Assembly (NCBI RefSeq): GCF_041080625.1 | Contig: NZ_CP163518.1 | Location: forward strand, 5,642,001-5,706,000 | Origin: Streptomyces sp. CG1 | GTDB lineage: Bacteria > Actinomycetota > Actinomycetes > Streptomycetales > Streptomycetaceae | DNA: 64,000 nucleotides | Reading direction: 5' to 3' | Shown: in pieces, positions 58,779-64,000 of the stretch | Numbering within the stretch: position 1 is the first letter of the stretch | Layout: each line of letters begins with the position of its first letter | Made by a program: the position numbers and the translations under genes | The notes under the pieces: model-generated | The model's input: only the letters and a program-made list of their open reading frames with translations | Database searches by the model: none | Told to the model about the DNA's origin: nothing

Positions 58779-59159
58779 ATGGGACGTAAGGCTCTGCGGG
58801 CGCTGGTGGTGTCGGGTGCGCTGGTGGCCGGCGTCGGTCTGGTGGGCGTCTCGGCGGCGTCGGCTATGCCGGTGGATCCGGGGTACTCGTCGGGCGGCTC
58901 CGGCGGGGGTGGTGCGTCGTATCCGGCGGACCGGTCGGTGTTCAAGTCGGCGACGGTGGACGGGCTGAGGGTGCGTACGGGTCCGGGGACGGGCCGGGCG
59001 ATACTCGGCCTGGTCTACGAGGGTCAGCCGGTGCAGGTCATCACCTCCGCCTACGACGACACGGGCCAGGTCTGGGACGAGGTGATGTTGCAGACCGCTT
59101 CGGCAGGTGGCCTACCGGCTGGTTATGTCGGGTGGGTCACGGAGGAATACCTCTACTGA
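58779..59159 (+). CDS. Secreted SH3-domain protein
   Basis: From the ATG at 58779 (GAAGGGA upstream) the protein is 126 aa with a signal peptide ending ASAMP, a Gly/Ser-rich linker and one bacterial SH3 domain (VDGLRVRTGPGTGRAILG, GQVWDEVML, YVGWVTEEYL). Such domains bind wall peptides. Two GntR-type operator sites precede it, so it is probably repressed with the transfer functions; a wall-contact role in conjugation is possible. Confidence 0.82.
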   Translation: MGRKALRALVVSGALVAGVGLVGVSAASAMPVDPGYSSGGSGGGGASYPADRSVFKSATVDGLRVRTGPGTGRAILGLVYEGQPVQVITSAYDDTGQVWDEVMLQTASAGGLPAGYVGWVTEEYLY

Positions 59160-59189
59160 TTCACCACGCCTGTGGGGGTGCGGTGAACG

Positions 59190-59232
59190 AGTGGCCCTCT
59201 CTCTGTCTCGATGGCGGGGAGGGGGCCACTCC
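59190..59232. terminator. Hairpin terminator after the SH3-domain gene
   Basis: GAGTGGCCCTCTC and GAGGGGGCCACTC pair over 13 positions with one wobble pair. No long T-run follows. Confidence 0.7.
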
Positions 59233-59441
59233 TGTGCGTCCACGTTGCTTGTGTTTTTCAAGTGACGAGAGTGTGTGGATCGTGTGCCCATCAGGGAGGT
59301 TTCACGCTTTGACCGCGTGTAGCCGTTTGATCGCAGCGCGCAGCGGCATAGGCTGCTGGCCTATTTCGGAACTGTGTTCGATCCCGTACGGGGCGGCCTC
59401 CGGTAGGAATGACGGCGGCGAGGGGGCCGGAAAGGTGTGCG

Positions 59442-59870
59442 ATGGTGAACGCTTCGGGGGAGGGGTACGGCGGCCCTGACGATGCCGTGTTCGTGCCGGG
59501 AGTTGACCACCTGTCGGGCTGGCGTGAGGCGCGTCAGGTGGCCCAGGAACTGAACGACAGGCTAGACGAACTCGGTGTGGACACGCGGGTGGTGCGGGCG
59601 ATACCCCATACGCGGGCCGATGGTGAGTCGGTGGTGTGGCTGCGGCCGGAGGGTGTCCGCCGGATCACGCGAGAGCTGGAACGAGAGGGAAGGGGAGACG
59701 GGATGAGGCGGGATGACTGGCGCACGGCGGCGGGCTCGCGCGTGTGGATAGAGACGGATCGGCGCGGGGAGTTCATACGGTGCGAAGGGTGCCGGCGGCC
59801 GATCCTGATCACGGGTGCGGGTCCTGCTCGATTCGCCGCTGAGCGGCATGCGCGGACCTGCCGGAATTAG
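59442..59870 (+). CDS. AICE protein with C-terminal zinc-finger-like motif
   Basis: The 142-aa protein has a helical first half (ARQVAQELNDRLDELG) and a C-terminal CEGCRRPI then ERHARTC, a C-x2-C ... H-x3-C arrangement. The ATG at 59442 follows AAAGGTG. It may bind DNA; the family is not known to me. A perfect terminator follows. Confidence 0.65.
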   Translation: MVNASGEGYGGPDDAVFVPGVDHLSGWREARQVAQELNDRLDELGVDTRVVRAIPHTRADGESVVWLRPEGVRRITRELEREGRGDGMRRDDWRTAAGSRVWIETDRRGEFIRCEGCRRPILITGAGPARFAAERHARTCRN

Positions 59871-59877
59871 CGGAACC

Positions 59878-59915
59878 TGAGCCCCTGGCCTTGATCGGAT
59901 GAGGTCAGGGGCTCA
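59878..59915. terminator. Hairpin terminator
   Basis: TGAGCCCCTG (59878-59887) and CAGGGGCTCA (59906-59915) pair perfectly. It ends the transcript of the zinc-finger-like gene. Confidence 0.75.
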
Positions 59916-60318
59916 GTCATGGCGACAGGGTGTCTACCGGACGGGAGTCGGTCGTTACCTGTCACCAACAGAACAACATCCCTCGCTCTGGTGAGCAATC
60001 GATGCGTCAGTGGTGCCATAGGTCTTCGCCGCAACATCGCAGGTCAGTGGAACAAATTGCGCTATTCGCAGTATTCTGGCGTAGCGCGCATGATTCCCGC
60101 ACGGGGGGTATCGGAAGCTCGGGTGGTGGGGTACGCCTGGAGCGCCGGTACCCCCCCGTTTTTCGCAATTCAAAGGTTGCTGCCGCAACCAGTCCCGTTT
60201 GGTCACGACGAGAGACTCTCTACGGCACCCCGCGACGGCGGAAACTGTGGGACTACGTGCGTGGTGACCTCACGCGCGCACGGATCTTGACTACGACGAA
60301 ACCTGTTTCGCGCGTGAG

Positions 60319-60382
60319 GTTGCCACGCGTGGGCGGGGTCCAGGGGTGCGCTGTAGCGCCCCTGGTACCACCGCCCGCAACC
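60319..60382. repeat. Extended cruciform-forming sequence
   Basis: The core CCAGGGG ... CCCCTGG (60340-60365) with inner GCGC-TGTA-GCGC is extended outward by GTTG/CAAC and a GGGCGG/CCGCCC block. It lies in the gene-free region. Confidence 0.55.
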
Positions 60383-60531
60383 ACGTTCGTCACGGCGCTG
60401 TGTGCCACGGTGAGCGGCGTTGCCCTCGTCGGGTAACGGCGTGTCAACGGACGGGGCTGGCGCCCGTGATGGGAGAGTGGGCCTCGCTTTCGTGCGGCTG
60501 ACTTCCCCGGACGGCCGAGAGAGCAGACGAG

Positions 60532-60564
60532 GAAGCCCCCCGCGACGGTTCCGCGGGGGGCTTC
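60532..60564. terminator. Perfect 13-bp terminator hairpin
   Basis: GAAGCCCCCCGCG and CGCGGGGGGCTTC pair around a 7-base loop, followed by TCT. It lies downstream of the minus-strand GntR gene and probably ends its message. Confidence 0.8.
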
Positions 60565-60700
60565 TCTGCTTGATCGGGGCGACTGGCGATGTCGGGCGGC
60601 TGGCCGACCGGACGGGACCGGCCGAAGGCCGCACGCCCGGCCGAGGCGGCCAGAGCCGCCCGGCGCGCCGAAGGCGCGCCCTTGAGCAAGTAAAGAGAAG

Positions 60701-61504
60701 TTACTCCGATGCGGATCGGCGGCGGGTGGTGCGCCTGGTGGCTGGCTTGGTCGGCGTCACGGGGTAGGTGAGCTGGCATGTGGCGGCGGGGGCCTTCAGC
60801 TCTTCGCACAGCAACGGGCGGTCCTGGTCCGCGTCGGTGGTCACGCGGTAGGTGATCAGGAGGGGGCTGGCGTCGCTGAGACCGAGTGCGGTCCGCTCGT
60901 CGGGATAAGGGGTGCGGGCGGTGACATGCTCGGTGAACGACAGACTGAGTCCGGCGTCGGCAAGCTGCTGGTACAGGTCGGTGATCTCGGCGTCGGGCTG
61001 TTCGGCCAGAGTGGGCACGTCGGCTGCTGTGGCCATCGGGATCAGAACACGGTGAGCCATCCGGGCGCCGGTCGCCGCGTCGCAGAGCATGCGGTCAACG
61101 CTGATGGCATCCTGGTCAAGCTGGTCCAGCAGTAGGGCTGGTGGTCCATCCAGCGCGGTCCTGCTGACGGCAGGTGCCTCGGCCTCCTTCGCCACCGGCA
61201 GGCGCCAACTTCCCTTCGCAGTGCGCTGGATGGACCGGTCAACGCTGGTGGCCGGGAGGACTCCACCGGAGGAAAGGACTCGGCTGCCCTTGCCCTGCAA
61301 GGACTCCACCAGTCCCATGCCGCGTAGTTCGGCGACAGCGGCGCGCGCGGTGGACTTGCCGATGCCGTACATGGTCACCATCTCGGCTTCGGACGGCAGG
61401 AGATCTCCGGGCTTGTAGCGGCCGTTCTTGATGTCGGTCGCCATGCGCTGGGCTACCTGCAAGTACATGGCGGGGGCGCGTTCGATGTGCTCTCGGGCTG
61501 CCAT
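60701..61504 (-). CDS. GntR/UTRA-type repressor (KorSA-like) of the AICE
   Basis: The 267-aa regulator has an N-terminal winged helix (MYLQVAQRMATDIKNGRYKPGD, LLPSEAEMVTMYGIGKSTARA, in parts) and a C-terminal UTRA-like effector domain ending in a basic tail (ATRRTTRRR). The ATG at 61504 follows AAGGAC. In pSAM2-type elements KorSA represses transfer and itself. Three matching operators lie between this gene and the divergent transfer operon, two more at 58656. Confidence 0.85.
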   Translation of the reverse strand: MAAREHIERAPAMYLQVAQRMATDIKNGRYKPGDLLPSEAEMVTMYGIGKSTARAAVAELRGMGLVESLQGKGSRVLSSGGVLPATSVDRSIQRTAKGSWRLPVAKEAEAPAVSRTALDGPPALLLDQLDQDAISVDRMLCDAATGARMAHRVLIPMATAADVPTLAEQPDAEITDLYQQLADAGLSLSFTEHVTARTPYPDERTALGLSDASPLLITYRVTTDADQDRPLLCEELKAPAATCQLTYPVTPTKPATRRTTRRRSASE

Positions 61505-61592
61505 GGCTGGTGTCCTTATCGGTTGCCGGTCGGTCGGGTGTGGGCTTCGGGCCGGGCTGGCTGTCGGTGCCTCGTGGTATTGCGCGCGTGTG

Positions 61593-61714
61593 CACTCATG
61601 AGGATAAGCGGTTGACAGGTCCATCGAACAGCACCCCTAACTCATCCGAATAAGTGGTTGACCCTGGAGCGGGTGTGGAGTCAGGATGGTCACCCAACTC
61701 ATTCGAATAAGTGA
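61593..61714. promoter_or_regulatory. Three GntR-operator-like sites between repressor and transfer operon
   Basis: Sites at 61593-61611, 61639-61657 and 61696-61714 share ACTCATNCGNATAAGTG (the first is the most diverged). Two are followed by TTGAC, a -35-like box. Their spacing (46 and 57 bases) and place between divergent genes indicate repression of both promoters. Confidence 0.7.
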
Positions 61715-61749
61715 TCGGGTGGGTGTGACTCTGGATGGGGTGAACTGTC

Positions 61750-62130
61750 TTGATCAACAAGCCGATTGACACGGGGCGTCTGGGCACGATCCGTTGCCTG
61801 ATCGCTCCGGAACCGCGCACCACGCTGGAAGGTGAGCAGCGGCGGGATCGTGAGGGAAACCCGCTGTGGATCACGGGTCTCGTGGTGCGTCAGCTGGAGG
61901 GGCGGCGGCTGGAGGAGATCCACGTAGTGACGAGCGGCCAGCCGCAGGGACTCATCGAGGGTGGTGAGGTCCGGGTCACGGACCTGTGGGGGAACGACTG
62001 GGAGATTGACGGCCGGTCCGGTACGACCTACCGGGCTGCTGCGATCACGCCCGTGCAGGGCTCGGCCGGCGGCTCCGCTCCGGCTCCGGCGGCTGGTCCG
62101 CGCGGCAAGTCGGCGGGCGGTGACGCGTGA
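61750..62130 (+). CDS. AICE protein preceding tra
   Basis: A TTG start gives 126 aa with an OB-like beta pattern: RLGTIRCLIAPEPRTTLEG, ITGLVVRQLEGRRLEEIHVV, and VTDLWGNDWEIDGRSG (in parts), then an Ala/Gly tail. It stands where AICEs carry a small protein before the FtsK-type gene; the truncated gene at 46488 belongs to the same position. Function unknown, possibly single-strand DNA binding. Confidence 0.68.
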   Translation: MINKPIDTGRLGTIRCLIAPEPRTTLEGEQRRDREGNPLWITGLVVRQLEGRRLEEIHVVTSGQPQGLIEGGEVRVTDLWGNDWEIDGRSGTTYRAAAITPVQGSAGGSAPAPAAGPRGKSAGGDA

Positions 62131-62585
62131 TGGAGCGCTATTTCTGGCACCTGAACGCCCAGCAGGCGGACGGCATGGCCTGCGTGGTGTGCAACGCCGA
62201 CTTCCTCAACAACAAGATCAGCTCTGTTCCAGTGGGGCGGTCGCCTGCGGATGAGTCGCAGGTGTTCGCGTGCAAGGACCCGTGCGCGGCCGTGATCGCT
62301 GACGAGGCTGCCCGCATGGCCAAGGAGATGCGGTCGGCGGTCGGCGCGGAGGATGCGGACGGCGGGGACGTTGAGGAGTGCGAGAACGGCGTGTTCTGCG
62401 TCGACGGGCATTTCGGCTCGCTGCTGCGGGACCTGCGGGCGCTGGCCGGTGCGGAGGCGCTGTTGGCCACGTCCGACGACATCTCCACCCTTCGGTTCCT
62501 CCTCAGTCTGACGGCTCGTCATGCCGAGATGGCCATGATGCGTGCCCGGCTCGTATTGGCCCGGACCAAGGAAGGGGACGGCTGA
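62127..62585 (+). CDS. AICE protein with paired Cys, unknown
   Basis: The 152-aa protein overlaps both neighbours. CVVCNADFLNNKISSVPVG, a later CKDPCAAVIADEAARMA and a helical C-terminus are seen. The four Cys may hold zinc. A GTG at 62127 or ATG at 62130 starts it. Confidence 0.65.
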   Translation: MMERYFWHLNAQQADGMACVVCNADFLNNKISSVPVGRSPADESQVFACKDPCAAVIADEAARMAKEMRSAVGAEDADGGDVEECENGVFCVDGHFGSLLRDLRALAGAEALLATSDDISTLRFLLSLTARHAEMAMMRARLVLARTKEGDG

Positions 62586-63922
62586 TGCCTGCCTCTCTGG
62601 TGGTCTGGGTCCTGACGGCGCTGATCCTGGTCGGCGTGCTGACACAGCGCTGGTGGGAACCGCGTCTTGCGGCTCGGGGTATCCCGGTGCGGCGGTGGCC
62701 GTGGCGGTGGTGGCTGGTCGGCTACCCCGGAACCGCGTTGCGGATCTTCTCGACCTGGCGGCGGCTGGCGCATCTCAACGGGTTGTCGGTGAGCACGTCG
62801 CCGGACCGGAGGGTGATCGGCCGTGATCTCGTGGTGCAGGGGCAGGCGCTGCGGCCCCGGCCTCCTCGGCTGTCCTTGCCGGTGCCGACGAAAACCGGGC
62901 TGAGGCTGCGGGTGCTGCTGCATCCCGGGCAGACTCCGGCGCCGTACTTCACGGCGGCCCGTGCCATGGAACACGCCTGGCACGTGCACGGAGTGCGGGT
63001 CACGTCCCCGCGCCGGGGACAGGTCCTCATCCACGTCACAGCCCTAGACCCACTGACCGGTGACGTCCCGTCTGTCCGTGCGCCGGCTGAGGCGTTGCTA
63101 TCGGCGGACGTGGGCCGTATCGAGGACGGCGAACCCTGGGTGGTCGACCTGCGGCGCGTACCGCACTGGCTGATCACGGGGGCCACGCAGTCCGGGAAGT
63201 CGTCGTTGCTGGCGGCTCTGGTGCTTGCGCTGGCGCCTCAGCCGGTCGGCCTGGTCGGTATCGACTGCAAGGGCGGCATGGAACTGGGCCTGTTCGGCGG
63301 GCGGCTCTCTGCGCTGGCCATCGACCGGACAGAGGCGGTCGGTCTGCTGTCCGGCGTGATCGAGGAGATTCAGGCGCGCATGCGGGTCTGCCGTGAGGCG
63401 GGCAAGCGGTCGGTCTGGGACCTGCCCGATCATCTGCGGCCGGTGCCCCTGGTCGTGATCGTGGACGAGCTGGCTGAGCTGTATCTCACCGACGGCTCTC
63501 GGGAGTCGAAGGACGAGGCGGAGCAGTGCGGAACGCTGCTGTTGCGGGTCGCCCAGCTCGGCGCGGCGCTCGGCGTCCACCTGGTCATCGCCGGACAACG
63601 GGTCGGCTCCGACATCGGCCCCCGCGTGACCGCGCTGCGCGCCCAGCTCGGCGGACGCGTCGCCCACCGTGCCCATGACGAGGCGTCGGCCGAGATGACC
63701 TTGGGCGACATCAACCCGGATGCGGTGATCACCGCGCTGAACATCACCGAGGACGAACAGGGCGTTGCCGTGGTCGCCATGGGCGGCCGGTGGATGCGCT
63801 CCCGGTCCCGCCTCGTCACTACCGCCGATGCGGCCGAAGTCGCCCGGACCGACCCCCCAGCGAACCCGTTCCTGACACAGCCGGACCCCGTGACCTTCGA
63901 GAAAGGAGGAGTAGCGGCATGA
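62585..63922 (+). CDS. FtsK/SpoIIIE-type transfer protein of the second AICE
   Basis: The 445-aa DNA translocase has an N-terminal membrane segment (LVVWVLTALILVGVLTQ), Walker A GATQSGKSS (about 198), VGIDCKGGMELGLFGG, Walker B LVVIVDELAEL (about 288) and the C-terminal GGRVAHRAHDEASAEMTLGD block (in parts). It is clearly related to the TraSA at 46691 but diverged and membrane-anchored, so the two elements have separate histories. Confidence 0.9.
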   Translation: MPASLVVWVLTALILVGVLTQRWWEPRLAARGIPVRRWPWRWWLVGYPGTALRIFSTWRRLAHLNGLSVSTSPDRRVIGRDLVVQGQALRPRPPRLSLPVPTKTGLRLRVLLHPGQTPAPYFTAARAMEHAWHVHGVRVTSPRRGQVLIHVTALDPLTGDVPSVRAPAEALLSADVGRIEDGEPWVVDLRRVPHWLITGATQSGKSSLLAALVLALAPQPVGLVGIDCKGGMELGLFGGRLSALAIDRTEAVGLLSGVIEEIQARMRVCREAGKRSVWDLPDHLRPVPLVVIVDELAELYLTDGSRESKDEAEQCGTLLLRVAQLGAALGVHLVIAGQRVGSDIGPRVTALRAQLGGRVAHRAHDEASAEMTLGDINPDAVITALNITEDEQGVAVVAMGGRWMRSRSRLVTTADAAEVARTDPPANPFLTQPDPVTFEKGGVAA

Positions 63923-64000
63923 CGCAAAACGAAATGTGGGTCATCGACACGTTCCTGTTCCTGTACGTGGTCTTGATCGCGCGGTCACGGGAAATCAAGT
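63919..64000 (+). CDS. Start of a small membrane protein (3' partial)
   Basis: The ATG overlaps the tra stop (ATGA). The first 27 residues (MTQNEMWVIDTFLFLYVVLI) form a membrane segment. The gene runs off the window. Confidence 0.5.
   Translation, partial: MTQNEMWVIDTFLFLYVVLIARSREIK

Larger units (their letters stand above)
59871..60700. other. Gene-free structured region of the second AICE
   Basis: About 830 bases without a supported gene. It holds a terminator (59878), an AT-richer stretch (about 59920-60200), a long imperfect cruciform (60319-60382) and a second strong terminator (60532). It may contain a replication or transfer origin, as the element's rep and int are not in view. Confidence 0.5.

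Noticed and set aside
59930..60436. 168-codon plus frame in the gene-free AICE region
   Set aside because: Irregular composition, no start signal, covers the cruciform; not coding by eye.

Overview
The window looks like Streptomyces or a close relative. GC is very high, GTG and TTG starts are common, stops and starts overlap (ATGA, GTGA, TGATG), and the gene families are typical of the genus: XRE/DUF397 pairs, matAB-like and pgsBC-like genes, SigE-type and other ECF sigma factors, and pSAM2-type integrative conjugative elements (AICEs). All calls come from reading the sequence; no database search was run.

Region 1 (1-10.1 kb): the end of a HAMP membrane protein, a poly-gamma-glutamate pair (pgsB, pgsC) with an NlpC/P60 protein whose catalytic Cys is Ser, a CPA1 antiporter, a cut-off ABC exporter gene beside an intact NarL/DesK-type two-component system, and a decayed stretch (7.8-10 kb) holding one convincing gene and a nucleotidyltransferase remnant.

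Region 2 (10.1-52.7 kb): an accretion zone at a tRNA-Gly(CCC) gene (52683-52610, minus strand). Copies of the tRNA 3' end lie at 10864 (46 bp, identical), 19096 (46 bp, 3 mismatches) and, as about 16-bp cores, at 39777 and 42835. They divide the zone into segments: (a) a deleted integrase pseudogene left of the first copy; (b) an ECF sigma factor, DUF1877, matAB-like surface-glycan genes and a class A PBP; (c) a metal island (NiCoT and ArsR, PepSY protein, YcnI, CopA, PCu(A)C, CopZ, ECF sigma factor, a metallophore-type ABC importer) followed by a four-gene isonitrile cluster (MFS exporter, asparagine synthetase-like amidotransferase, P450, DIT1/PvcA-type isonitrile synthase); (d) a PadR module between repeat copies; (e) an AICE with tra, spd, rep, xis and int, in which rep is frameshifted and the gene before tra is truncated.

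Region 3 (52.7-64 kb): a chromosomal stretch (small Cys protein, dcd) ends in a phosphoribosyltransferase gene cut after about 66 codons by a second AICE. That element carries DUF397/XRE genes, overlapping small ORFs, a tRNA-like RNA with an overlong anticodon arm, a KorSA-like GntR repressor with five matching operator-like sites, and a second FtsK/TraB-type transfer gene. It runs past the right edge.

The most interesting unit is 33.8-39.4 kb. Isonitrile synthase, carboxamide-forming enzyme and P450 without the usual 2OG-dependent decarboxylase fit a hazimycin-like (amidated, possibly aryl-coupled) tyrosine isonitrile. Its position beside Met/His-rich copper proteins and a metallophore-type importer suggests, as inference only, a copper-binding isonitrile system.
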